The position numbers and the translations under genes were made by a program. Under the pieces are notes generated by a model. The model was not told where the DNA came from. It did not search any database and worked only from the letters and a program-made list of their open reading frames with translations. From positions 1 through 48,193 of the forward strand of contig CANRVB010000020.1 in the NCBI GenBank assembly GCA_947643165.1: a stretch of 48,193 nucleotides of DNA. The letters are read 5' to 3'. This DNA is from an uncultured Porphyromonadaceae bacterium. GTDB lineage: Bacteria; Bacteroidota; Bacteroidia; Bacteroidales; Muribaculaceae. Below, one piece after another: positions 1 through 7,631 of this stretch. Numbering within the stretch: the stretch's first letter is position 1; each line of letters opens with the position of its first letter.

Positions 1-769
1 AATTATTCCAATAAGCGTCATCATGTCCTCCGGGACGGGTTATATAATCGTGTTTTATGTGGCGATAAAGCATTTCTTCATGTAGTCTTTCGTTGACTTG
101 ATAGAAAAAATCATCTGTACCACAGTCGAAAATTATTGCCAGTTGCGGCTTAATAAGCGGAAGAATGTTTATTACAGTATGCTCATCCCATGATTTGGAA
201 TTATCTTGATATTCTCCGAGAGATCTTTTCATTTCCCAGTTATCTGGAAAAGGTCGGATGTCAACACCTCCACTTGTTGCTCCACATGCACCGAATAAAT
301 CTTGATGACGTATAGCAAGCCACAGCCCACCATGACCGCCCATACTGAATCCGGTAATAGCACGGCCGCACTTATTGTCGGTAGTATTATATCGCGTATC
401 AATATCCTTTATCAATTCCTGCGTGATATATGTTTCATATTTCAATTCAGGATTGACAGGGCTATCCCAGTACCATGAACTTTTACCTTCCGGACAAACG
501 ATTATCATTCCATAGCGTGTGGCAAGTTCAGGAAGTGCAGGCTGAATTCTTAGCCAAGCGTTATGGTCATTATTATACCCATGCAGCAGATATAGCACCG
601 GATATGATACTGATGTGCTGTCATAGTCGGCAGGCAGTATTACGATGTTGGGAATATCACAATTCATAACATCGCTATGGACTGATATGGTTTCAATCTG
701 CTGTGCCCGCAGTCCTAAGACAGCGGAGCACAACAGGATTAGAATTGAGATGCTTTTTAATTTCATCAT
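1..769 (-). CDS. Putative secreted esterase of the Esterase D / feruloyl-esterase-like family, C-terminus cut by window edge
   Basis: The minus-strand frame is open from the ATG at 767-769 to the window edge, giving about 256 residues without a stop. A signal peptide (MMKLKSISILILL, cleaved near LRAQ) is followed by an alpha/beta-hydrolase fold with YLLHGYNNDHNAW (oxyanion region), the nucleophile elbow GFSMGGHGG, an Asp region DCGTDDFF and a His region PGGHDDAYW, so all three triad members are visible before the cut. The family (PF00756) hydrolyses acyl or feruloyl esters; the substrate here is unknown. The start overlaps the stop of the upstream alcohol dehydrogenase as ATGA, implying translational coupling as the last visible member of the operon starting at 6257. 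A second in-frame ATG lies at 764-766. Confidence 0.8.
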   Translation of the reverse strand, partial: MMKLKSISILILLCSAVLGLRAQQIETISVHSDVMNCDIPNIVILPADYDSTSVSYPVLYLLHGYNNDHNAWLRIQPALPELATRYGMIIVCPEGKSSWYWDSPVNPELKYETYITQELIKDIDTRYNTTDNKCGRAITGFSMGGHGGLWLAIRHQDLFGACGATSGGVDIRPFPDNWEMKRSLGEYQDNSKSWDEHTVINILPLIKPQLAIIFDCGTDDFFYQVNERLHEEMLYRHIKHDYITRPGGHDDAYWNN

Positions 770-1947
770 TTATAGGATTCTGCAAGAATGCTGACAATAT
801 CCTCATCTGACATCTGTACGCGGTCAGCTGTGAACATTATACCCATCACTTCGCGGGTGTTGCGCATAAGGGTTTCAAATTCATCCGGAGTAATGCCGTA
901 GTCTGACATTTTGAGGTCTGCCACTCCGCAGGCTTCCTGAAGATTGACAAGTGCGGTGATGAAATCCTCCGGCTTTGTAGCATCAGTCATGCCCATAAGA
1001 CGGGCAAGCTCTATGAAACGGTCGTCGCAGCCATGATTTTTGATGAAATAGCAGAAATAAGCCTTGCTTATCATTATCAGACCTGCACCGTGGGGCAGAG
1101 AGGGATGATAGGCTGAAAGGGAATGTTCAATACCATGCTCGCTTGTCAGGAGGGTCAGTGTCATTACTGCGCCAGACAATGTGTTGGCGAATGCCACGCG
1201 GGTACGGGCTTCAAGATCGTTGCCGTCCTTTACTGCCCGTGGTAGATATTGTGCGATATTCCTTATAGCCTCACGTGCGTTCATGTCGCTGGCAAGGTTG
1301 GCACTTGCAGCGATGAATCCTTCAACGCTGTGGAACAGAGCATCGAAACCCTGAAATGCTGTATATTTCGGTGGAACGGAAAGCATCAGTTCCGGGTCAA
1401 CGATTGCCAATGCCGGGAATAGGGCGGCATCCATGATGAATGCTTTTTCGTTGGTGTCTTCTTTTGTAATCACACCGCACCCGTCAGTTTCCGAACCTGT
1501 ACCTGCTGTGGTCGTGATAGCTATGATTGGGAGTGGTTTGTTTTGCATCGGCTGTCCCTTTCCTGAACCGATGGGAACATAGTCCCACAGGTCGCCAACG
1601 TTAGTTGCAAGCAGTGCTATCGCCTTGGAACAGTCCATTACACTACCACCGCCAAGTGCAACAAGGAAGTCTGCACCGAAAGAACGGGCGGCATCCGCCC
1701 CTGCATGGGAGTTCTCGACTGTGGGATTTGGCATTACACCATCAAACACAGCTGTTTCAACACCAGCCAAACTCAGCTCCTGTTCAGTGCGGGCAAGATA
1801 ACCATTGGCGCGGGTAGATTTTCCGTTGGAGATGATTATCAACGCTTTCTTTCCGGGCATTACCTGTTTGTGAAAGTTGTTCAACTGACCTGCACCGAAC
1901 ATAATTCTTGTCGGGATAAATTGGTCGTAACTCATTTTTGTTTCCAT
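766..1947 (-). CDS. Iron-containing (group III) alcohol dehydrogenase
   Basis: 393 residues, the normal length for the Fe-ADH family. The NAD(P)-binding motif GGGSVMD is at about 99-105 and TTAGTGSE at about 146-153. Metal ligands expected from the family are visible as D202 and H206 (GFDALFH), H271 (EHGIEH) and H286 (LPHGAGL). The enzyme should interconvert aldehydes or ketones with alcohols in the cytoplasm; YqhD/butanol-dehydrogenase-like members act on short aldehydes. It lies 33 bp downstream of an aldo/keto reductase and overlaps the next gene by 4 bp, so it is mid-operon. The ATG at 1947 gives METKMSYDQF; an internal ATG at residue 5 is an equally possible start. Substrate not assignable. 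Confidence 0.93.
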   Translation of the reverse strand: METKMSYDQFIPTRIMFGAGQLNNFHKQVMPGKKALIIISNGKSTRANGYLARTEQELSLAGVETAVFDGVMPNPTVENSHAGADAARSFGADFLVALGGGSVMDCSKAIALLATNVGDLWDYVPIGSGKGQPMQNKPLPIIAITTTAGTGSETDGCGVITKEDTNEKAFIMDAALFPALAIVDPELMLSVPPKYTAFQGFDALFHSVEGFIAASANLASDMNAREAIRNIAQYLPRAVKDGNDLEARTRVAFANTLSGAVMTLTLLTSEHGIEHSLSAYHPSLPHGAGLIMISKAYFCYFIKNHGCDDRFIELARLMGMTDATKPEDFITALVNLQEACGVADLKMSDYGITPDEFETLMRNTREVMGIMFTADRVQMSDEDIVSILAESYK

Positions 1948-1980
1948 ATCTGATTATGTCGTTATTGTTTATACTTACTT

Positions 1981-2814
1981 TTACCACCCTGCAAGCTGTA
2001 TTTTGTGCTGAGGTGCAGGAAAAGATATGTCGAGCAGTTCCATATCTTCGGCATCAAGGGTAATTGATACACTGCCGAAATTCTCCTTTACGTGTTCAGC
2101 TGCCCCCGCTTTGGGTATGGCCATCACTCCGGGGTTGCGGATTATCCAAGACAAGGCTATCTGTGCCGGAGTTGCGTTATGTTTCTCCGCAATGGTTCTC
2201 AACACTGGATGTCTGAGCAATTTCCCCTCTCCGACAGGCGAATAGGCTATGACAGGAATATCACGTTGCTGTGCGTATGGGATTAAATCATATTCCACAC
2301 CTCGTTCTTGAAGATTGTAGAGCACCTGATTGGCATCACAACTGCAGCCATTCGGAATATCATCAATCAGTTCCATGTCATCAACATCAAGATTGCTGAC
2401 ACCCCACAACCGAATTTTTCCATCACGCTGAAGGCGACACATTGCCTCCACTGTTTCAGATAGCGGGTATCGACTTTTCCAATGAAGAAGATATAAGTCA
2501 AGAGTTTCGGTGCCAAGTCGTCGCAGACTTTCTTCGCAGGCTTTGATTGTGCCTTGATAATCCGCGTTATCGGGATGGACTTTGCTGACAAGAAAAACTT
2601 TGTCACGGCATGATTTTATAACTTTACCAATAAATTTTTCATTGCCATACATTTCAGCAGTATCAATCATGTTCATACCGAGGTCAATCCCGGTCAATAG
2701 TGCATTGGCTTCAGACTTTTCACATAGTGGATTACGCCCCATGTTCCAAGTCCCTTGCCCGATGGTGCAGACTTTATCACCGTTTGAGAATGTAATGTGT
2801 GTCATTTCATCCAA
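1981..2814 (-). CDS. Aldo/keto reductase
   Basis: 277 residues with the AKR catalytic tetrad visible: D51 and Y56 in DTAEMYGNE, K78 in LVSKVHP and H111 in YLLHW. The cofactor end contains IPKAGAAEHVKEN, matching the family phosphate-binding signature. It is expected to be a cytoplasmic NADPH-dependent carbonyl reductase. The start overlaps the upstream ABM gene by 13 bp; an internal ATG at residue 4 (MTHITF) would reduce the overlap to 4 bp and may be the true start. No signal peptide, unlike the AKR domain of the fusion protein encoded upstream in the same operon, so the operon carries one cytoplasmic and one apparently exported AKR. Confidence 0.92.
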   Translation of the reverse strand: MDEMTHITFSNGDKVCTIGQGTWNMGRNPLCEKSEANALLTGIDLGMNMIDTAEMYGNEKFIGKVIKSCRDKVFLVSKVHPDNADYQGTIKACEESLRRLGTETLDLYLLHWKSRYPLSETVEAMCRLQRDGKIRLWGVSNLDVDDMELIDDIPNGCSCDANQVLYNLQERGVEYDLIPYAQQRDIPVIAYSPVGEGKLLRHPVLRTIAEKHNATPAQIALSWIIRNPGVMAIPKAGAAEHVKENFGSVSITLDAEDMELLDISFPAPQHKIQLAGW

Positions 2815-3104
2815 ATATTTTCTATGACAGGAGTTGCGTCCGTGATTTCCAGACTAAGGACCATTTCTTTAGTCAGCTCAAAATACTTTTGGAGTTGAGG
2901 TGATGCACAGTGAGAGATATAAGCCTCTTCACTTTCATACTTTTCAAGTATTGTAAACCGATTGAGGTTCTCGTTGTCCCACGTTGCATACAGGACTTGT
3001 ACACCATCTTCAAGGCGTAGAGAAGTTTCCATCTCCTCTTTTAATATAGCCTTGTATTCTTCCAACTTGTAAGGATTAACCGTTATACGTGCTATCTTTA
3101 TCAT
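2802..3104 (-). CDS. Antibiotic-biosynthesis-monooxygenase (ABM) domain protein, putative quinol monooxygenase
   Basis: 100 residues forming a single dimeric alpha/beta-barrel ABM domain: IARITVNPYKLEEYK at the N-terminus, the central LYATWDNENLNRFTILEKYES strand pair, and the HCASPQLQKYF helix typical of YgiN-like proteins. Members act on quinols or have uncharacterised redox roles without a bound cofactor. It sits 17 bp after the flavodoxin-AKR fusion gene and overlaps the following AKR gene, so it is co-transcribed with a set of carbonyl and quinone-type reductases. This supports a role in electrophile or quinone detoxification, but the substrate is inferred only from neighbours. Confidence 0.85.
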   Translation of the reverse strand: MIKIARITVNPYKLEEYKAILKEEMETSLRLEDGVQVLYATWDNENLNRFTILEKYESEEAYISHCASPQLQKYFELTKEMVLSLEITDATPVIENIWMK

Positions 3105-3121
3105 CGTCCTTGATTATAATG

Positions 3122-4615
3122 TCAATACCAATCATGCTTCTCATTATGATTTATAGCTGCAATTTCAGCCATTTCATCAGCAGATAACTCAAAGTCAAAG
3201 ATTGAGATATTTTCTTTCATGTGGGCGGGATTTGATGACCCCGGAATGACTACGACACCTCGTTGCAAATCCCATCTGAGAATTACCTGAGCTACCGATT
3301 TGTTATGTTTAGAAGCAATACGCGACAAGACAGGATCACTCAAAAGTTCTTTCTGATGTCCACGACCACCAAGCGGATACCATGCCTCCACAACTATACC
3401 TAAATTGTGAAGATGATTCACAACATCGGTGTCCTGATAATAAGGATGTACCTCATTCTGAACCAAGACCGGTTTGATATTGACCTGTGGCAGGAATTTG
3501 TTAATCTCGTCAACGTAGTAGCATGACACTCCGATTGAACGGATTTTTCCTTCGGCTACATATTTCTCCATCGCCTTATATGCCTTCACATCATTTGCGC
3601 CGGGATGGTGCAATAGCATAAGGTCAACATAACCGATGTCAAGTTTGCGCAGACATTCCTCTATGGCCGCTTCGGGATTACTGAACTGATTGGGATAGAT
3701 TTTTGTCGCTACAAATATCTCCTCGCGTGGAACACCGGACTCTCTCACACCTTTTCCAACCTCGACCTCGTTGCCGTACATGTGTGCGGTGTCAATTTTA
3801 CGAAATCCCGCGGCAATGGCTGATTTTACAGAATTTACACAGACATCTCCTGTGAGGCTGTATGTTCCTAATCCGACAATCGGCATGTCGTATCCACTGC
3901 TAAGTCTGACAGTGGGCGCAAAGCCGTTTTTACCGGCTGAAAGATTAAAAGCCCATGAATTATCTTTGTTTTCAGTTTTGGGCAAATTCAATCCTTCAAT
4001 CCAGTCCATGATATTGGCTTTTGTTACATTTGCTCCGAAACGCTTGCCCGGTTTCCATTCCGCATTTGTTGCGAGAGAATGAAGATTGGTATCACTTGAC
4101 CCTATTCCGCTTGAATGTGATGTGCAAAACGGTATGATAATCTTACCATCAAGATTATGCTTCTCCAGAAAGGTATATATCACTTTTGGAGCGGCTCCCC
4201 ACCAGATAGGATAGCCGAGAAAGACAATATCATAATCCGCGATATTTTCAACCGCGCCTTTTATTGCAGGACGTGCTTTCGGATCGTTCTGCTCACGATT
4301 GGCCCGACAATCCGTATTGTAATTCAGGTCAGCTGATGTATAGGGAGTTTCAGGCTCTAGACGGTAAAGAGTACCGGAAGTTATGTCTGCCACATCTTCA
4401 GCTATACCCTTTGTTGTGTTCGTACAAGAAAAGTATGCCACGAGAACCTTTCCATTTCCAGTTGTCGGGTCTGGCTCCGGATCGGGCGTAGGATTCGGAG
4501 TGGGGTCAGGTGTCGGTTCCTCTTTCTGTATGAGTTCATCGTTATCATGGCTACACGCGCACATGGTAAGTGATATTCCTGACATCATGATGAGGGATAA
4601 AAGCCAGAATTTCAT
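3122..4615 (-). CDS. Lipoprotein fusing a flavodoxin domain to an aldo/keto reductase domain
   Basis: 497 residues. The N-terminus is a lipoprotein signal ending at C21 (SLTMCAC), followed by an acidic stretch and a Pro/Asp-rich linker at about 33-51. Residues about 56-210 are a flavodoxin fold: KVLVAYFSCTNTTKGIAED resembles the FMN phosphate loop and GYPIWWGAAP the second FMN loop. Residues about 235-497 are a complete AKR barrel with D275, Y280, K305 and H336; the NADPH signature reads IPGSSNPAHMKEN, with Gly where Lys is common and His where Arg is common. Flavodoxin lipoproteins and AKRs are both common in Bacteroidales; the fusion brings an NADPH-type enzyme into an apparently exported protein, which is odd. 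The start overlaps the upstream hydrolase stop by 4 bp (ATGA). Confidence 0.88.
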   Translation of the reverse strand: MKFWLLSLIMMSGISLTMCACSHDNDELIQKEEPTPDPTPNPTPDPEPDPTTGNGKVLVAYFSCTNTTKGIAEDVADITSGTLYRLEPETPYTSADLNYNTDCRANREQNDPKARPAIKGAVENIADYDIVFLGYPIWWGAAPKVIYTFLEKHNLDGKIIIPFCTSHSSGIGSSDTNLHSLATNAEWKPGKRFGANVTKANIMDWIEGLNLPKTENKDNSWAFNLSAGKNGFAPTVRLSSGYDMPIVGLGTYSLTGDVCVNSVKSAIAAGFRKIDTAHMYGNEVEVGKGVRESGVPREEIFVATKIYPNQFSNPEAAIEECLRKLDIGYVDLMLLHHPGANDVKAYKAMEKYVAEGKIRSIGVSCYYVDEINKFLPQVNIKPVLVQNEVHPYYQDTDVVNHLHNLGIVVEAWYPLGGRGHQKELLSDPVLSRIASKHNKSVAQVILRWDLQRGVVVIPGSSNPAHMKENISIFDFELSADEMAEIAAINHNEKHDWY

Positions 4616-5688
4616 TTCTCAAAATTTTTATTGAAGAATTCCACAATGCGGTTGAACGGAATGATGTCCATGCGGTCATACAGGTCGGTATGACTTGCGC
4701 CGGGAACGACTACAAATTCCTTGTTGTCCCCTTTAAGGAGAGCGAAAGCGTCCTTGCCGAAATAGAAGGAATGGGCCTTGTCGCCATGTACTATCATCAC
4801 GGCATTCTCCAACTCATCGGCATATTCAAAGAACTTGAAGTTGAGGAATGGCAGCGGGGATGTTGCGTTGAAACCTCCGTTGGAGTTGAGCGACCGTTTG
4901 TGATAGCCTCTTTTTGTTGTCTTGTAATAATCGTAATAGTCCTTCACGAACTGAGGGGCATCATCGGGGAGAGGGTCAACAACTCCGCCACCGAGTTTAT
5001 AGGAGGCATTGCGGTAGTCTTCGGTACGTTGGTCGCACAGGGCGGCACGTTTGGCGTTGCGCTGTGCGGCGGAGTTCTCGCTGTCGAAATAGCCGTTGGC
5101 GTTTACACGTGTCATATCGTACATTGTTGAGGCTACCGTAGCTTTGATGCGCGGGTCGTTGATTGCAGCCTGAATTACAATGCCTCCCCAACCGCATATT
5201 CCGAGTATGCCCACCTTTTCGGGATTTACGTCATCCCGGCAAAGCAGATAGTCAACCGCCGCACTGAAATCTTCCGTATTGATGTCAGGAGATGCGATAT
5301 AGCGAGGTTCGCCACCGCTTTCACCGGTATAAGAGGGGTCGAAAGCGATTGTAAGGAAACCGTTTTCAGCCAACTTCTGCGCGTAGAGGCCGGACACCTG
5401 CTCCTTTACAGCTCCGAATGGGCCGCTGACAGCAATAGCCGGAACTTTACCGGTCACATTCTTAGGTATGTACAGGTCTGCGGCGAGAGTTATTCCGTAA
5501 CGGTTACGGAAAGTTACCTTACTGTGATTTACTTCTTCGCTTTTGGGAAAAGTCTTGTCCCACTCCTGAACGAGTGAAAGATTCTCTGTTTTCATCATGT
5601 TATAAGGGTTTTCTGATTCAGCTTTTGCCGGGAGTGCCATAGCGGATATAATAGTCGCCATTACTCCTAATAATAGTTTTGCTTTCAT
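4612..5688 (-). CDS. Secreted alpha/beta hydrolase (dienelactone-hydrolase / YcjY-like)
   Basis: 358 residues from the ATG at 5688. The frame stays open further upstream, but this start gives a clean signal peptide ([23 protein letters not shown]) and a 4-bp ATGA overlap with the acetyltransferase stop. The hydrolase core includes an [14 protein letters not shown] segment, [11 protein letters not shown], the elbow-region motif GICGWGG (about 163-169), [11 protein letters not shown] and a late His in [10 protein letters not shown]. The usual Gly-x-Ser-x-Gly serine is absent; C165 is the only obvious nucleophile in the elbow. Similar GICG(W/S)GG proteins are annotated only as alpha/beta hydrolases. 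Periplasmic location is inferred; substrate unknown. Confidence 0.85.
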   Translation of the reverse strand: MKAKLLLGVMATIISAMALPAKAESENPYNMMKTENLSLVQEWDKTFPKSEEVNHSKVTFRNRYGITLAADLYIPKNVTGKVPAIAVSGPFGAVKEQVSGLYAQKLAENGFLTIAFDPSYTGESGGEPRYIASPDINTEDFSAAVDYLLCRDDVNPEKVGILGICGWGGIVIQAAINDPRIKATVASTMYDMTRVNANGYFDSENSAAQRNAKRAALCDQRTEDYRNASYKLGGGVVDPLPDDAPQFVKDYYDYYKTTKRGYHKRSLNSNGGFNATSPLPFLNFKFFEYADELENAVMIVHGDKAHSFYFGKDAFALLKGDNKEFVVVPGASHTDLYDRMDIIPFNRIVEFFNKNFEK

Positions 5689-6257
5689 TCCTGTGGTATC
5701 TGTTTTATGAATTTTGCCGGGACACCTCCTACTATTGTGTTTGGTGCCACATCTTTTGTCACGACCGCTCCTGCGGCAACAATGGCATTTTCGCCTATCG
5801 TCACGCCACTCAGTATTGTCACATTCGCACCTATCCACACGTTGCGTCCGATATGTATCGGGGCCGGAATATTGTCGGCGCGATGTGAAGGGCGCGGGTC
5901 ATGGTTGATTGTCGCCATCACACAGTTGTGACCGATAAGAGCGTTGTCACCGATATAGATGCCTCCGTGATCTTGAAATTTACATCCGGCATTGACAAAA
6001 ACATTTTTGCCTAAATGGATATTCTTGCCAAAATCTGCTTGAAACGGGGCCATTACTCTTACCGACGGATGAACCTTGCTGCCTGTGAGTTCACAAAGAA
6101 GTGCGTTTCTCTCCGCATCGGTATGGGGATTGGTATTATAGTCGAGCATCAGGCTTTGCGATTCAGCATAACACCTGTGCATCAGTTCGTGTGCCGCAGA
6201 ACCGGCCGGGACTGTTTCACGACGCTCCATCATTTCAAGAAATTCATGTAGTTCCAT
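5685..6257 (-). CDS. Maltose/galactoside-type O-acetyltransferase (left-handed beta-helix)
   Basis: 190 residues. The N-terminal Mac domain ([18 protein letters not shown]...) precedes a hexapeptide-repeat left-handed beta-helix with [22 protein letters not shown] (the His that acts as base in this family), [11 protein letters not shown] and [13 protein letters not shown]. Enzymes of this type transfer acetyl from acetyl-CoA to sugars such as maltose, galactoside or lipid precursors in the cytoplasm. It is the first gene of the seven-gene minus-strand operon, about 20 nt after the -7 box at 6278-6285. Presence of a sugar acetylase at the head of a redox operon matches known E. coli-type maa/yjv arrangements only loosely. 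Confidence 0.93.
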   Translation of the reverse strand: MELHEFLEMMERRETVPAGSAAHELMHRCYAESQSLMLDYNTNPHTDAERNALLCELTGSKVHPSVRVMAPFQADFGKNIHLGKNVFVNAGCKFQDHGGIYIGDNALIGHNCVMATINHDPRPSHRADNIPAPIHIGRNVWIGANVTILSGVTIGENAIVAAGAVVTKDVAPNTIVGGVPAKFIKQIPQE

Positions 6258-6277
6258 ATCACTTTGATTTTACGATG

Positions 6278-6285
6278 CAAAATTA
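6278..6285 (-). promoter_or_regulatory. -7 promoter box of the acetyltransferase-to-esterase operon
   Basis: On the minus strand this reads TAATTTTG, a full match to the Bacteroidetes -7 consensus TAnnTTTG, with 20 nt to the ATG at 6257. No good -33 TTG is visible; instead the proximal half of the direct repeat at 6308-6333 lies at that distance, as expected for an activator-dependent promoter. Confidence 0.7.
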
Positions 6286-6307
6286 TATCGGTTCTGCGGG
6301 GAGAAAA

Positions 6308-6333
6308 TACCACCTGCTTGGGAGTAATTACCA
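6308..6333 (-). promoter_or_regulatory. Direct-repeat operator TGGTA-N16-TGGTA, probable AraC-type binding site
   Basis: Read on the minus strand, TGGTA occurs at 6333-6329 and 6312-6308, a 21-bp period or two helical turns, which is the usual spacing of AraC-family half-sites. The downstream half ends 22 nt before the -7 box at 6278-6285, so a bound activator would occupy the -33 region. The divergent AraC gene at 6409 is the obvious candidate regulator. The same arrangement recurs at 25421-25446. Confidence 0.55.
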
Positions 6334-6381
6334 ATTTCCATGATGCAGGACAGGGATGATGGTTAATTCAGTAGAAATAGC

Positions 6382-6389
6382 TAACTTTG
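6382..6389 (+). promoter_or_regulatory. -7 promoter box of the AraC regulator
   Basis: TAACTTTG matches TAnnTTTG and lies 19 nt before the ATG at 6409. No clear -33 TTG is seen. Confidence 0.6.
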
Positions 6390-6408
6390 CATATTGAAAA
6401 TCAACCCA

Positions 6409-7302
6409 ATGGCAAACATTCTCAAAGTCAACAAACCGGGAGATTACCTCTCTCATGTAGGTGCTGAAAGCCGGCATCCGCTGATTGGTGTCATTGAATT
6501 TGATAAAATCTCTCCGATACCTCAAAGCCTGAATAACTATGGGGTATATGGATTGTTCATGCACACGAATGTTCCAAATGACCTCACTTATGGGTGCGGG
6601 AAATACGACTATAAGAGTGGTACCCTTATATGTGTGGCACCCGGTCAGATCGGTGGCAGGGAAGATAGGGGCGATTTAATTGAGATTGACGGATGGGCAT
6701 TATTATTCCACCCCGACATAATCAAAGGCTCACACTTGGAAAATGATATACGGAATTTTTCATTCTTTGACTATCAGGTTAATGAAGCCTTGCACATGTC
6801 GGAAGATGAAAGAAATATCATTGCCTCCATCATGAGCCATATACAGACGGAGATTGAAAGCGGGAATGATGCCTTGCAGAAGAATATACTGGTAGGATAT
6901 ATTGATGCGATGTTGAACTACTGTCAACGCTTCTACAACCGTCAGTTCAGTATGCGGCAGGCGGAGAACTCGGATATTCTGACACGTTTCAATGCTCTTT
7001 TGTCTGAATATTTTGAAGCCAGATTACAGACAGACAAAGGCTTGCCCGGCGTTCAATATTTCGCTGACAAAATGAATATGTCGCCCAATTATTTCAGTGA
7101 TGTCATAAAACGATACACCGGCGACAATGCGAGCAACATTATCCGTGAATATGTGATGCGCCTTGCTAAAAATGCGCTTAAATCATCCGGCAACATCGCA
7201 CAAGTGGCATATTCCCTCGGCTTTGAATATCCCCAGCATTTCACACGAATGTTCAAGAAACAAACCGGAATGACCCCGAAACAATACCTCAAAAATCAAT
7301 AA
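6409..7302 (+). CDS. AraC-family transcriptional regulator
   Basis: 297 residues from the ATG at 6409; an upstream in-frame TTG at 6394 lies only a few bases after the -7 box and is unlikely. The N-terminal about 190 residues form a cupin-like sensing domain. The C-terminal about 95 residues carry two helix-turn-helix units: VQYFADKMNMSPNYFSDVIK and IAQVAYSLGFEYPQHFTRMF, ending in the classic GMTPKQYLK. It is divergent from the operon starting at 6257, whose promoter carries a two-turn direct repeat, so it is the likely local activator. Its ligand is unknown; carbonyl or oxidative stress is a guess from the target genes. Confidence 0.93.
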   Translation: MANILKVNKPGDYLSHVGAESRHPLIGVIEFDKISPIPQSLNNYGVYGLFMHTNVPNDLTYGCGKYDYKSGTLICVAPGQIGGREDRGDLIEIDGWALLFHPDIIKGSHLENDIRNFSFFDYQVNEALHMSEDERNIIASIMSHIQTEIESGNDALQKNILVGYIDAMLNYCQRFYNRQFSMRQAENSDILTRFNALLSEYFEARLQTDKGLPGVQYFADKMNMSPNYFSDVIKRYTGDNASNIIREYVMRLAKNALKSSGNIAQVAYSLGFEYPQHFTRMFKKQTGMTPKQYLKNQ

Positions 7303-7416
7303 AAAAGTCAGGCACATTCGAATTTTAGTTGTTTCAGCTTATCTTCCTTGCCCCCAAGTTTCAATAAATAGGTAAAAACGTTATATCCCTTTTTTTGAAA
7401 TATAGGGAGAAAATCA

Positions 7417-7424
7417 TAATTTTG
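7417..7424 (+). promoter_or_regulatory. -7 box in front of the Fic remnant
   Basis: TAATTTTG matches the consensus, but only five bases separate it from the ATG at 7430. If used, the transcript would be leaderless or nearly so. Confidence 0.5.
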
Positions 7425-7429
7425 TCCCT

Positions 7430-7624
7430 ATGAAATCGAAATTAGAGAAATTAGTAGGGAGATACCGTGAACTTGGCATAGACCGCCAGTTGGACTATGA
7501 CAAGTTTTACCTGTACTCCATAATCACGCACTCAACGGCGATTGAAGGCTCTACCATTACGGAGCTTGAAATTCAGATAATGTTTGACAATGGCATTGCT
7601 TTGAAAGGCAAAAGTCTTTTATAA
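7430..7624 (+). pseudogene. N-terminal remnant of a Fic-family protein
   Basis: 64 residues. The segment KFYLYSIITHSTAIEGSTIT resembles the N-terminus of Bacteroidales Fic proteins, and STAIEGS fits the Fic inhibitory-helix motif [S/T]xxxE[G/N]. A normal Fic protein continues for about 250-300 residues to the catalytic HxFx(D/E)GNGR motif, which is absent here; the frame ends 7 bp before the convergent receptor gene. It is most simply a truncated relic, but the intact promoter box and start allow an alternative: a free-standing inhibitory peptide like class I Fic antitoxins. Confidence 0.6.
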
Positions 7625-7631
7625 TCTGTCA

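Noticed and set aside
4465..4520. Short tandem DNA repeat that could be read as a satellite or CRISPR-like element
   Set aside because: It encodes the Pro/Asp linker after the lipoprotein signal of the flavodoxin-AKR protein; codon-level repetition explains it.
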